Shown here: piece after piece, positions 21,646 to 28,848 of the stretch
Layout: each line of letters opens with the position of its first letter
How positions within the stretch are numbered: position 1 is the stretch's first letter
IMG/VR virus record: IMGVR_UViG_3300035701_000203
Location: 1-29,153 of that record
From: a virus
DNA: 29,153 nucleotides
Strand: one strand, 5' to 3'
Translations under genes and position numbers: made by a program
Notes under the pieces: generated by a model
Told to the model about the DNA's origin: nothing
Database searches by the model: none
The model's input: only the letters and a program-made list of their open reading frames with translations

Positions 21646-22044
21646 ATGGACCTCCCGCGTTTAACAATCCCGGTTGCGGACGGTAAAGGGTTGATCTCCC
21701 AGGCATGGTCGTATTTCTTGCGTGATCTGTCATCCGTGGCTGAATCGTTCTCGGGTCAGAACATCGAGAATCCGGCACAGGTAGGACGGTTCCTGGCGGC
21801 GCTCAGGGATTTGATGGTTTTATCGCATTGCGAGATCCCAGCGCGGGACATGACTGGTGATGTTGATGAGTTAGGCATGGTTGTTTTGGGGCAACCGGCG
21901 CAAAAACTAATCCATAAGGAGGAGCTTGTACCCATTGGTGGAATCATTGGATGGACCGGGGAAGTGGACAGCATCCCAGAGAATTACGCATTGTGCGATG
22001 GAACGGAAGGGACACCCGATTTAACGAGCCTGTTTCTGGCTTAG
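21646..22044 (+). CDS. Tail protein with a truncated collar-type ending, 132 aa
   Basis: Starts immediately after the gp10-like stop. The first 60 residues (LPRLTIPVADGKGLISQAWS) look like the attachment part of small phage tail proteins. The last 40, VPIGGIIGWTGEVDSIPENY then ALCDGTEGTPDL, match the start of the phage tail-collar domain, but the protein stops after SLFLA, where complete collar domains continue. It may be a shortened fibre or needle-like tip at the P22 gp26 position, or the collar fold may be completed by another chain. No pseudogene remnant is seen after the stop. Confidence 0.6.
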   Translation: MDLPRLTIPVADGKGLISQAWSYFLRDLSSVAESFSGQNIENPAQVGRFLAALRDLMVLSHCEIPARDMTGDVDELGMVVLGQPAQKLIHKEELVPIGGIIGWTGEVDSIPENYALCDGTEGTPDLTSLFLA

Positions 22045-22066
22045 AAGGGGAGTAGGGACGAAGATC

Positions 22067-22405
22067 ATGAAGAGATTGGTTTGGTTGGTTGCTTTTGTCA
22101 TTTTGGCTCTTGCCTCGGTTGCACTAGCCGCAGGCCCATACTTGGTATGTGACCCACAACCTGGCCAGGGAGTGACCTATTACGTTGTTCTCGGACTGCC
22201 TGCGTCTATTGACGCCTCCCACATTTCGCCTGATGCGAGCGGGACGTATGGATTCAAGCTTGATCTTGCGATGCTCCCCGTTGGTTCCTATACCGTGATC
22301 GCCAGAGCTTGTACGTCATGGGGGTGTTCCGGGGATTCAAGCCCTTTGGTCTTCAGCAGACCGGCAGCAGTGTCTATTCCCCAACACGTTATCATTTCAA
22401 ACTAA
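22067..22405 (+). CDS. Secreted beta-rich protein, 112 aa
   Basis: Residues 1-22 are a signal peptide (basic KR, hydrophobic run, ASVALA/AGP cleavage). The mature part (GPYLVCDPQPGQGVTYYVVL ... SYTVIARACTSWGCSGDSS) resembles a single Ig/Fn3-like beta-sandwich with three cysteines. The SD region includes GGGGAGTAGGGACGA, also found before the leftward gene at 29. Exported Ig-like proteins of phages can decorate the virion or sit in the host envelope. It precedes the mucin-like genes. Function unknown. Confidence 0.6.
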   Translation: MKRLVWLVAFVILALASVALAAGPYLVCDPQPGQGVTYYVVLGLPASIDASHISPDASGTYGFKLDLAMLPVGSYTVIARACTSWGCSGDSSPLVFSRPAAVSIPQHVIISN

Positions 22406-22437
22406 GGCGGGAACTGATCCCGAGATAACAGGGAATA

Positions 22438-22701
22438 ATGTCAAATACACCGTCGAGCACACCGTCATCAACTCCATCAAACACGCCATCGCGTACTCCG
22501 TCACGAACACCGTCACGAACACCGTCAAACACTAAATCCAACACTCCTTCAGCGACTCCGAGTGCTTCATCGACCCCATCTATGACACCTAGTTCAACGC
22601 CTTCGCCGACTCCGAGCAGCACACCATCGCAAACGCCGTCATCCACCCCGAGTGCCGGTGATGTTGTTTGGCAATACATGTTGATCATGAGGCAACAGTA
22701 G
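22438..22701 (+). CDS. Mucin-like Xaa-Thr-Pro-Ser repeat protein, short copy, 87 aa
   Basis: AGGGA lies just before the ATG. After MSN the protein is almost wholly tetrapeptides of the form X-T-P-S (X is S, N, R, A, M, P or Q) up to about residue 73, then a short end GDVVWQYMLIMRQQ. It has no signal peptide. Ser/Thr/Pro make up most residues, as in mucin-like O-glycosylated or extended linker proteins. The start MSNTPSSTPS and the ending W-x3-LIMR are shared with the next gene, so the two are duplicates of different length. Its frame is the only one with a start, SD and non-repeat end in register. Confidence 0.65.
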   Translation: MSNTPSSTPSSTPSNTPSRTPSRTPSRTPSNTKSNTPSATPSASSTPSMTPSSTPSPTPSSTPSQTPSSTPSAGDVVWQYMLIMRQQ

Positions 22702-23664
22702 ATGTCGAATACCCCATCATCAACTCCATCGAGGACTCCATCGAGGACTCCATCGAGGACTCCATCATCAACTCCATCGAGGACTCCATCATCAACTCCA
22801 TCGAGGACTCCATCGCGCACTCCAAGCGCGACCCCAAGTGCATCAGCGACCCCAAGCTCGACTCCAAGCAGCACCCCATCGCGCACTCCATCGAGCACCC
22901 CGTCAGCGACTCCAAGCGCGTCAGCGACTCCATCAAGTACACCATCAGCGACTCCAAGCGCGTCATCGACCCCAAGCAGCACCCCATCGCGCACCCCATC
23001 CAGCACTCCATCAGCTACTCCGAGTGCTTCATCGACCCCGAGTGCCACCCCGAGCGCATCAGCGACACCAAGCAGCACCCCATCAGCGACCCCTAGTGCC
23101 TCGTCAACGCCATCATCGACACCATCATCGACACCATCATCGACGCCATCACGCACACCTTCAAACACGCCATCAGCCACTCCGAGTGCATCAGCTACCC
23201 CTTCGTCAACGCCGTCATCAACACCAAGTGCGACACCCAGCGCGTCAGCAACACCGTCCAGCACGCCGAGTTCGACGCCATCACGCACACCTTCAAACAC
23301 GCCATCAGCCACTCCGAGTGCGTCAGCCACGCCTTCGTCAACGCCGTCAAGCACACCAAGTTCTACTCCTTCACGCACACCGTCATCAACGCCATCCAAT
23401 ACCCCGTCAGGTACGCCAAGCTCGACTCCGAGTTCAACCCCTTCACGAACGCCGAGCGCGACCCCAAGTGCTTCAGCAACACCCAGCACGACGCCAAGCT
23501 CGACTCCCTCACAAACGCCATCAAGCACGCCATCTTCGACGCCAAGCTCGACTCCTTCAGGTTCAACGCCTTCAGCTACGCCTTCGGCCACGCCGTCATC
23601 GACGCCTAGTTCCACGCCTTCATCACCTGATTGGAGCCGTGTTTTGATAATGAGGATGTGGTGA
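22702..23664 (+). CDS. Mucin-like Xaa-Thr-Pro-Ser repeat protein, long copy, 320 aa
   Basis: The ATG directly follows the stop of the short copy, with GAGG nine bases upstream. Nearly the whole protein is X-T-P-S tetrapeptides with interspersed ASATPS; it ends SPDWSRVLIMRMW. Serines are encoded by both TCN and AGY, and Pro and Thr third positions vary, which suggests selection on the protein rather than only recent DNA slippage. Two stretches are recent duplications (about 22712-22830, and 23140-23189 against 23272-23321). A rigid, extended, positively charged rod is expected, with very many possible O-glycosylation sites. Tail fibre, adhesin or decoration are all possible. Glycosyltransferase genes follow at once. 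Confidence 0.7.
   Translation: MSNTPSSTPSRTPSRTPSRTPSSTPSRTPSSTPSRTPSRTPSATPSASATPSSTPSSTPSRTPSSTPSATPSASATPSSTPSATPSASSTPSSTPSRTPSSTPSATPSASSTPSATPSASATPSSTPSATPSASSTPSSTPSSTPSSTPSRTPSNTPSATPSASATPSSTPSSTPSATPSASATPSSTPSSTPSRTPSNTPSATPSASATPSSTPSSTPSSTPSRTPSSTPSNTPSGTPSSTPSSTPSRTPSATPSASATPSTTPSSTPSQTPSSTPSSTPSSTPSGSTPSATPSATPSSTPSSTPSSPDWSRVLIMRMW
22712..22830 (+). repeat. Near-perfect 12-bp repeats in the mucin-like gene
   Basis: Units TCGAGGACTCCA and TCATCAACTCCA alternate with almost no substitutions over about ten copies. Elsewhere in the gene the same tetrapeptide is spelled with many different codons, so this patch is the youngest part and probably still changes in copy number. Confidence 0.85.
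23140..23321 (+). repeat. 50-bp exact duplication in the mucin-like gene, 132 bp apart
   Basis: Bases 23140-23189 and 23272-23321 are identical, and similarity continues for about 40 more bases. The offset of 132 bp is eleven 12-bp units, keeping both frame and tetrapeptide phase. This shows growth by segment duplication in addition to single-unit slippage. Confidence 0.9.
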
Positions 23665-24320
23665 TGTCAGATTTAACAGTGGTGTACTACACATCGAACC
23701 GGGAGAAACCGGAGTTTGAATCCAGGATATGCCGGACATTGTCTGAAACCGCCGCTGGATTGCCGATCATTTCAGTGTCTCAAAAACCCATTGATTTGGG
23801 ACGAAACATCTGTGTTGGCGATGTCGGGGCATCGAGCCACAACGCCTGGAGGCAGCTTCAAATAGGTGCGGCTGAAGCGAAGACCAAATTCATTTGCACA
23901 GCGGAATCCGATTTCCTTTATCCCAGGGAGTATTTCGATTTCAAACCGGACCGGGAAGACCTGGCATACATCGTTAAACCGTTGTGGGTGTTGTTTTCTC
24001 AACGCGGGAAGGCACGGCAGTTCGCCTACAAACCCAGGGGATCTGAGGCAGCCATGGTTGTTGGCCGGGATTATCTCGTGGCCGGCATTGAAAAGGTGTT
24101 GGATGGTTACGGGCAATGGGGGATGGGGAGTGCCAACGGGGACACCTTCCCATACCTCTTGAACGTCATCAATCATGAACGGTTCTTGATCGACAAACCA
24201 ACCGTGACATTCAAAACGGATCAGAACATGCACCGCAGGACACCACATGATGTTGACTCATACCGTAAAGACCTGCCATATTGGGGAAACATCTACGATT
24301 TGATAGGGAAATACCAATGA
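23664..24320 (+). CDS. GT-A-like glycosyltransferase of a phage family, 218 aa
   Basis: The start at 23664 shares a base with the preceding stop (TGATG); an upstream in-frame ATG lies inside the mucin-like gene. The N-terminus SDLTVVYYTSNREKPEFESR and LPIISVSQKPIDLGRNICVG resemble the first half of a GT-A fold, and FICTAESDFLYPREYF (77-92) holds an acidic ESD where DxD metal-binding motifs lie. I recognise the same pattern in other environmental phages, usually annotated as a glycosyltransferase. Donor and acceptor are unknown. Direct coupling to the long mucin-like gene makes that protein a candidate acceptor. Confidence 0.6.
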   Translation: MSDLTVVYYTSNREKPEFESRICRTLSETAAGLPIISVSQKPIDLGRNICVGDVGASSHNAWRQLQIGAAEAKTKFICTAESDFLYPREYFDFKPDREDLAYIVKPLWVLFSQRGKARQFAYKPRGSEAAMVVGRDYLVAGIEKVLDGYGQWGMGSANGDTFPYLLNVINHERFLIDKPTVTFKTDQNMHRRTPHDVDSYRKDLPYWGNIYDLIGKYQ

Positions 24321-24808
24321 AGACACAACCCAGGCGTGGCAGTCATTTACCGGTGCTCATGAAGCTTGTTCAGATGACGAATGGTTCGATAGTCGAGTTG
24401 GGATGCGGGATGTACTCCACGATCTTCCTTCATTGGGCCTGTTTCCCGAGGAAGCGACGACTGGTAACTTATGAGAACAACCCCAAATATTTTGATTTTC
24501 TGAACCAGTTCAAGAGCGATTTTCATGATGTGCGGTGTATTGATGATTGGGATGCTATCGATCTAAGCGAGCCGTGGGACATTGCTTTTGTTGACCATTC
24601 CCCGGAATCGCGCAGGGTCGAGGAAATCAAGCGGCTCACTCATGCCGGGTACGTGGTTGCTCATGATGCCGAGAACGCGAATGAAAAGAAGGTCCATTAC
24701 TCAAGGATTTTCAATCTATTCAAACAGCGGTATAAATACGATTGCGTGGCGCCTTACACGGCGGTCTTCAGCAACAAAAACGATCTCGTTCACTTTTCCG
24801 TAGGATGA
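24317..24808 (+). CDS. Methyltransferase-like protein, 163 aa
   Basis: ATGA overlap fixes the start at 24317. NGSIVELGCGMYSTIFLHW (about 22-40) is a SAM-binding motif I of Rossmann methyltransferases, LVTYENNPKYFDF is motif-II-like with an acidic strand end, and WDIAFVDHSPESRRVEEIKR follows the pattern of small O-methyltransferases where Asp-His lie near the metal or substrate. It ends AVFSNKNDLVHFSVG. It may methylate a sugar or act on a host molecule. Neighbouring glycosyltransferase genes suggest a glycan substrate. Confidence 0.65.
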   Translation: MKTQPRRGSHLPVLMKLVQMTNGSIVELGCGMYSTIFLHWACFPRKRRLVTYENNPKYFDFLNQFKSDFHDVRCIDDWDAIDLSEPWDIAFVDHSPESRRVEEIKRLTHAGYVVAHDAENANEKKVHYSRIFNLFKQRYKYDCVAPYTAVFSNKNDLVHFSVG

Positions 24809-24812
24809 GCCC

Positions 24813-25100
24813 ATGTTGGAAACTTTGAGACCCACACCCGAACATATCCTGACCGAGTTCAGATATTTAAATCCACGTAGGCGTTACACGATCTGCATGG
24901 TTTTGCGGGATCTCTACGCCGAAGTAACCGATCCGGCTCTGCGTCTGAAGATACGGTATGCCGAGATGGTGGCGAAAGCCATTGTTGGTGAGATGGAGAA
25001 ACGCGATCCGGTTTGGCTCAAAAACCTTTATCCACGTCGAAGTGAATTTGCCGAGGTGATGAAACTTGAGGCTCTCAATAATAATAGCGATCTTAAATAG
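24813..25100 (+). CDS. Small helical protein of unknown function, 95 aa
   Basis: GTAGGATGAG lies before the ATG. The protein is helical and charged: RPTPEHILTEFRYLNPRRRY, then VLRDLYAEVTDPALRLKIRY and AEMVAKAIVGEMEKRDPVWL. No family is recognised. Its end overlaps the next gene by 35 bp, and the SD of that gene lies inside it. The length and tight packing indicate a real gene. Confidence 0.6.
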   Translation: MLETLRPTPEHILTEFRYLNPRRRYTICMVLRDLYAEVTDPALRLKIRYAEMVAKAIVGEMEKRDPVWLKNLYPRRSEFAEVMKLEALNNNSDLK

Positions 25101-25800
25101 CCACGAAATCTTCCGAAGACAGTGTGAACACTTCAAGAAGATGGATCTCCCCGACAACGTTGAACTGATCTTCATTGATGATGGGAGCGACCCGCCGTTA
25201 CCCTATCCTTATGGTTTGAAGAACTGCCGCATGATCGTGACCGGGGACCGTCGTCCCTGGACCGTGGAATTGGCGCGAAACGCCGGGGCCAGGTTGGCGC
25301 GAGGGGATTACTACTTGATGACGGATCTCGACTACATCATTACCTGGGAGGCAATCGATTTGTCGCTCACGGTTCAGGAAGACAAGATGTGTTTCAGACG
25401 AGAGTTCGGGGTCATTGATGAAGCCGGTCTGATCACCCAGGATCTTGATGTTCTCAGATCATATGGGCTTCTCCAGGACAGGATAGAAAAGAGGGGAACC
25501 CGACTATCACCGCACCCCAACAACTTCGTTATGAGGCGGGAAACGTTCTGGGCACTCGGAGGATACCGCGAGGACCTTGTTGAACGGACCTATCCTAACA
25601 AGGGGGATACCTATTTCAAACGGAGATGGGCTGAATCCTATGCTAAAGGCAATGTGACACTTGCGCCATACCGTGCAACACTGTATATGTTTCCTAATGG
25701 CCAATTCTGCGGTGATGTTGACTATAACCCGTTTGGCCTGTTCCATGATCTAACCCGCAAAACCGAGAGGAACTACTGGTATGCGCGTGTGCCTGGTTAG
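25066..25800 (+). CDS. Family-2 glycosyltransferase, 244 aa
   Basis: The start is TTG at 25066, with GAGGTGAT seven bases upstream, inside the preceding gene. RLSIIIAILNSHEIFRRQCE is the GT2 N-terminal strand, VELIFIDDGSDPP binds the nucleotide, ARNAGARLARGDYYLMTDLD carries the DxD motif (87-89) for metal and sugar-diphosphate, and NNFVMRRETFWALGGYREDL is the usual acceptor-side block. No membrane segment is seen, so it should act in the cytosol. It overlaps the next radical SAM gene by 20 bp. The sugar is unknown. Confidence 0.8.
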   Translation: MRLSIIIAILNSHEIFRRQCEHFKKMDLPDNVELIFIDDGSDPPLPYPYGLKNCRMIVTGDRRPWTVELARNAGARLARGDYYLMTDLDYIITWEAIDLSLTVQEDKMCFRREFGVIDEAGLITQDLDVLRSYGLLQDRIEKRGTRLSPHPNNFVMRRETFWALGGYREDLVERTYPNKGDTYFKRRWAESYAKGNVTLAPYRATLYMFPNGQFCGDVDYNPFGLFHDLTRKTERNYWYARVPG

Positions 25801-26983
25801 ATGCCCCTCACCGTTTTTGATTGATGAGAAAGTATTCCCGCCGCTCGGTCTTATGTCTGTTGGAACCGCGTTGAAACAACAGGGTCATGACGTTGTGATT
25901 CATGATGGATCAGTCGAGAATGTTCCGGCCGATTTTGAATACTACGGATTCGGTCCCACCACTCCTGAGTACGCTTACGCACTGGATGCTTTGAGAGACA
26001 TCAAACGATCAAACCCAGCGGCTCGGGTGGTGATCGGCGGACCATACGCCACATTGAACCCTAATGGCTGTCTGCATGATGGATTTGATTGCGCGGTCGC
26101 GGGTGATGGAGAGATGGCGGCGCAACGCGCCTTTTCAAACGGGGCCAGGCACATAACTGCGGTGGAGCTCCCACTTGGCAGGTATCCGATCATCGACCGG
26201 ACTATCCTCGATCTTAACAACTACCTCTATTTCCTGAATGGCCGCATGGCGACAACCATGCTGACCAGCCAGGGATGCCCGTATAAATGCGGGTTCTGCT
26301 GCAAGACCTACCAGACGGTAAGGTTCAAAAGTATTTCCCGCGTGATCGAGGAAATCGACATCCTTCACCATGATTTTGGATACAACGCCTTAGCATTCCC
26401 CGAGGATTTGTTTATCATCAACAGATCGAGAACGGAAACTATCTGTGATCACCTGGCGAATCTCGGAATCATTTGGAGATGCTTGATTCGTGCGGATCTT
26501 CTTGTCAAATATGGTAATGAGTTTGTTGAAAAGATGGCCAAATCGGGCTGCGCTGAAGTGGGCATGGGGATCGAATCAGGATCTGACAAGATCCTTGCAA
26601 CGGTAAACAAAGGCGAGAATGTCGAGACTATAAAACAGGCCGTCAGGATGCTCAAAACCGGGGGGATTCGGGTCAAGGGATTCTTCATAGTGGGTCTTCC
26701 GGGGGAGGATGAACAGAGCCTTGCCGCTACCAGGTCATTCCTGGAAGAGATGCAGTTGGATGCTCTGGACATTAAGATTTATCAGCCATATCCGGGAACA
26801 CCGATTTGGGAGAACCGGTCGAGTTACGATCTTAAATGGGATGATGATATAGATTTCGGCAAGAAGTTCTATAAGGGCCGACCGGGTGAGTATTTCGGTA
26901 ACATTCGGACGGAAGCACTGACCACGGACCAGATTTACCGTGCATGGGTGGATATGGAGGCGGAGTTTACGAATGCAGGCTAA
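25781..26983 (+). CDS. B12-binding-type radical SAM enzyme, second copy, 400 aa
   Basis: Residues 1 to about 130 follow the cobalamin-binding layout (PPLGLMSVGTALKQQGHDVV; VVIGGPYATLNPNGC; DCAVAGDGEMAAQ). The radical SAM core has CPYKCGFC (Cys166, Cys170, Cys173), AFPEDLFI, GMGIESGSDKILATVNKGEN and KGFFIVGLPGEDEQS. Family relatives use B12 and SAM to methylate or rearrange unactivated carbons. It differs clearly from the protein at 7923, so it is not a recent duplicate. It is flanked by two glycosyltransferases with overlaps on both sides, which makes a sugar or glycan substrate more plausible than tRNA. Confidence 0.85.
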   Translation: MRVCLVRCPSPFLIDEKVFPPLGLMSVGTALKQQGHDVVIHDGSVENVPADFEYYGFGPTTPEYAYALDALRDIKRSNPAARVVIGGPYATLNPNGCLHDGFDCAVAGDGEMAAQRAFSNGARHITAVELPLGRYPIIDRTILDLNNYLYFLNGRMATTMLTSQGCPYKCGFCCKTYQTVRFKSISRVIEEIDILHHDFGYNALAFPEDLFIINRSRTETICDHLANLGIIWRCLIRADLLVKYGNEFVEKMAKSGCAEVGMGIESGSDKILATVNKGENVETIKQAVRMLKTGGIRVKGFFIVGLPGEDEQSLAATRSFLEEMQLDALDIKIYQPYPGTPIWENRSSYDLKWDDDIDFGKKFYKGRPGEYFGNIRTEALTTDQIYRAWVDMEAEFTNAG

Positions 26984-27935
26984 GGAATTGTCGGTCATTA
27001 TCATGGGCAGAAACGAGATGTTCTTTGCCAAGACCATCGAAAACGTCCTCGAAAACATGCGCGGGAATACGGAGATTATCGCTGTTTGTGATGGAAATTG
27101 GCCGGACCCTCCCATCAACGACCATCCTCGTGTAACCGTGGTCAAGAACACCGAAGCAATCGGACAGAGGGCATCCATGAACCTTGGCGCCAGGATATCG
27201 CAAGCCAAGTACATCATGAAGCTGGATGCTCATTGCGCGGTGGATGAGGGGTTCGATGTCAAACTCATGGCCGATTGTGAATACGATTGGACCGTTGTCC
27301 CTCAGCTTTACAATCTCCATGCTTTTGATTGGCAATGTCTCAATTGCGGTAATCGCACCTACCAGGGCAAAGAACCGGTGGTCTGTGACAAATGCAAGTC
27401 TGCCGGTGGGTTCGAGATAATCACCGTATGGCAACCGCGGTGGGATAGACTGTCGGTGAGTTGGAGATTTGACAGGAATTTGCAGTTTCAATACTGGCGC
27501 AAACATCGCGCCAGGCCGGAGGCTCAAGGCGAAATCATCGACACCATGTCTTTCCTGGGGGCTTACTGGTTCATGAATCGGGAACGGTTTTGGGATCTTG
27601 GAGGGATGGACGAGAACCATGGGTCGTGGGGCCAGGTGGGAACAGAGATGGCTTGCAAGGCTTGGCTATCGGGTGGACGGTTGGTCACAACAAAGAAAAC
27701 CTGGGTCGGTCATATGTTCAGAACGAACAATTTCGGTGGGTGGCCATATCCGATAACGCAGGAACAGATAGATTTGGCTCGGCAATATTCTCAGGATCTT
27801 TGGCTTAATGATAAATGGGACAAGGCGGTGAAACCCCTGCAATGGTTGGTGGACAGGTTCGCGCCCGTTCCGGATTGGCATGAACATTCCAGTAGTCCGA
27901 GACGAAACCGCAGATTGATGGAGCAAAGGAAATGA
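26973..27935 (+). CDS. Family-2 glycosyltransferase with inserted zinc ribbon, 320 aa
   Basis: The ATG at 26973 has GGAG about ten bases upstream and overlaps the previous stop by 11 bp; a longer in-frame start at 26940 is weaker. KELSVIIMGRNEMFFAKTIE, IIAVCDGNW and AKYIMKLDAHCAV (DxH at 85-87) are marks of GT2/polypeptide-GalNAc-transferase-like enzymes. A CLNCG...VCDKC zinc ribbon (Cys122, 125, 138, 141) is inserted before the acceptor half, which then shows FLGAYWFMNRERFWDLGGMD and GQVGTEMACKAWLSGG. In many relatives this half binds the acceptor. The Zn ribbon may recognise a protein or nucleic acid acceptor. Soluble; no membrane segment. Confidence 0.8.
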   Translation: MQAKELSVIIMGRNEMFFAKTIENVLENMRGNTEIIAVCDGNWPDPPINDHPRVTVVKNTEAIGQRASMNLGARISQAKYIMKLDAHCAVDEGFDVKLMADCEYDWTVVPQLYNLHAFDWQCLNCGNRTYQGKEPVVCDKCKSAGGFEIITVWQPRWDRLSVSWRFDRNLQFQYWRKHRARPEAQGEIIDTMSFLGAYWFMNRERFWDLGGMDENHGSWGQVGTEMACKAWLSGGRLVTTKKTWVGHMFRTNNFGGWPYPITQEQIDLARQYSQDLWLNDKWDKAVKPLQWLVDRFAPVPDWHEHSSSPRRNRRLMEQRK

Positions 27936-28264
27936 TAACCTATCACGCACGGTATGTTGGTCAACTGGGGTTGGTTGCATCGCAATTGTTCGCGGTTACA
28001 GCCAATGCAACGGAGCGCATTGTCAAGGCCGTGGCCTGCAATGACACCACCACGGATGTCACCTGCACCTTTCATCGCTTCATTTCAGGTGGCGCTGTCG
28101 ATCCGGCGAACATGGTCATCAATGCCAGGACACTCGGGACGAAAGAGACGATTCAGCTATGGGAACTTGAAGGAATGGTGATGGGACCTGGATATGAACT
28201 TCACGGCCTAGCTTCCGCCGACACTCAGGTCACCGTGCATGTCGACACGATCAAGGTTGTCTGA
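27932..28264 (+). CDS. Small beta-rich protein, possibly structural, 110 aa
   Basis: ATGA overlap with the glycosyltransferase stop. The sequence alternates beta-type stretches (ATERIVKAVACNDTTTDVTC; KETIQLWELEGMVMGPGYEL; DTQVTVHVDTIKVV), typical of a small jelly-roll or Ig-like virion protein. It has no signal or membrane segment. I have seen similar small proteins in phage tail regions, without assigned function. It could be a decoration or fibre-associated protein. Confidence 0.5.
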   Translation: MITYHARYVGQLGLVASQLFAVTANATERIVKAVACNDTTTDVTCTFHRFISGGAVDPANMVINARTLGTKETIQLWELEGMVMGPGYELHGLASADTQVTVHVDTIKVV

Positions 28265-28293
28265 TGACAAGAACCACGAGGACAGCGCCATGA
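28264..28293 (+). CDS. Nine-codon mini-frame bridging two genes
   Basis: ATG at 28264 overlaps the previous stop (TGATG), and the frame MTRTTRTAP ends in a TGA that overlaps the next ATG. A translated leader that carries ribosomes to 28290 is possible. It may also be chance. Confidence 0.2.
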   Translation: MTRTTRTAP

Positions 28294-28541
28294 TTGTCTT
28301 AGATGCCAAATGGAACGCTTTGACGATCCCCATGAGTGTCTTCTCGGGTCCACCGCCGGCTGGATACCAAGGATGGAGCAAATCAGCAGTGTCTTACTAT
28401 ATCCATGGTTTGCTAGTCCGAGAACTGTTCGATTTTAGCCGTGAGATTTACTCGAACTTTGACGAAGAGACCAATTCCATGATCTATTATCAGGAGACCT
28501 TTGGTTGGGAACAGTTGTCACTAGCTGCGGCTAAACATTGA
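28290..28541 (+). CDS. Small protein of unknown function, 83 aa
   Basis: The ATG at 28290 with GAGG nine bases upstream is preferred to an in-frame codon at 28239 inside the previous gene. The protein begins MIVLDAKWNALTIPMSVFSG and contains aromatic-rich segments (KSAVSYYIHGLLVRELFDFS). It looks compact and soluble, with no export signal. It lies between a likely virion gene and a membrane protein gene. Function unknown. Confidence 0.55.
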   Translation: MIVLDAKWNALTIPMSVFSGPPPAGYQGWSKSAVSYYIHGLLVRELFDFSREIYSNFDEETNSMIYYQETFGWEQLSLAAAKH

Positions 28542-28550
28542 GGACAAGAA

Positions 28551-28841
28551 ATGACTATACCGGGAGAAATCATCGGCGGATTGTTGGCGGCGAATATTGC
28601 TGTTGTTGGTTATCTGGCGGCCGGCATACGCTCGCTGGGGTCGAAGCTTGACAATATGGTCTGTGATCCTCTGTGCAAAGAGCGCTCAGAAAAATGCCAA
28701 CGGTCCATGTGCATCAAAATCGTTGAGCTGGAAAAAGCTGATGAAGCCATACGATTGGCTGCAACGAATGACACCACGGCGCTTTGGAATCGCGTGAACA
28801 CACACAGGCACGACGACAAGGGCCGGGTGGTGATCGGATGA
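28551..28841 (+). CDS. Membrane-anchored Cys/His protein, 96 aa
   Basis: GAGGACA precedes the ATG. Residues about 5-28 (GEIIGGLLAANIAVVGYLAA) form one membrane segment. The rest is polar with CDPLCKERSEKC and CQRSMC-type cysteines and an ending NRVNTHRHDDKGRVVIG. The layout of one N-terminal membrane helix followed by a helical domain resembles holin-associated or spanin-like phage proteins, but no specific family is recognised. It precedes another small membrane protein, so a lysis or envelope role is plausible. Confidence 0.5.
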   Translation: MTIPGEIIGGLLAANIAVVGYLAAGIRSLGSKLDNMVCDPLCKERSEKCQRSMCIKIVELEKADEAIRLAATNDTTALWNRVNTHRHDDKGRVVIG

Positions 28842-28848
28842 GTGATGG

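Noticed and set aside
22668-23096. Other plus-strand open frames through the repeat region (also 22838-23647)
   Set aside because: They are frame-shifted readings of the same repeat, rich in His/Arg or Ile/Asp, with no SD or coupling.
22392-23615. A 407-codon open frame on the minus strand made of DGV/LGV repeats
   Set aside because: It is the reverse complement of the 12-bp X-T-P-S repeats; repeats without stop codons stay open in several frames. The plus-strand frame has SDs, two proper starts, matching non-repeat ends and coupling to the next gene.
22438-23664. Collagen-like protein
   Set aside because: The repeat period is four residues (X-T-P-S), and glycine is nearly absent, so it cannot form a collagen helix.
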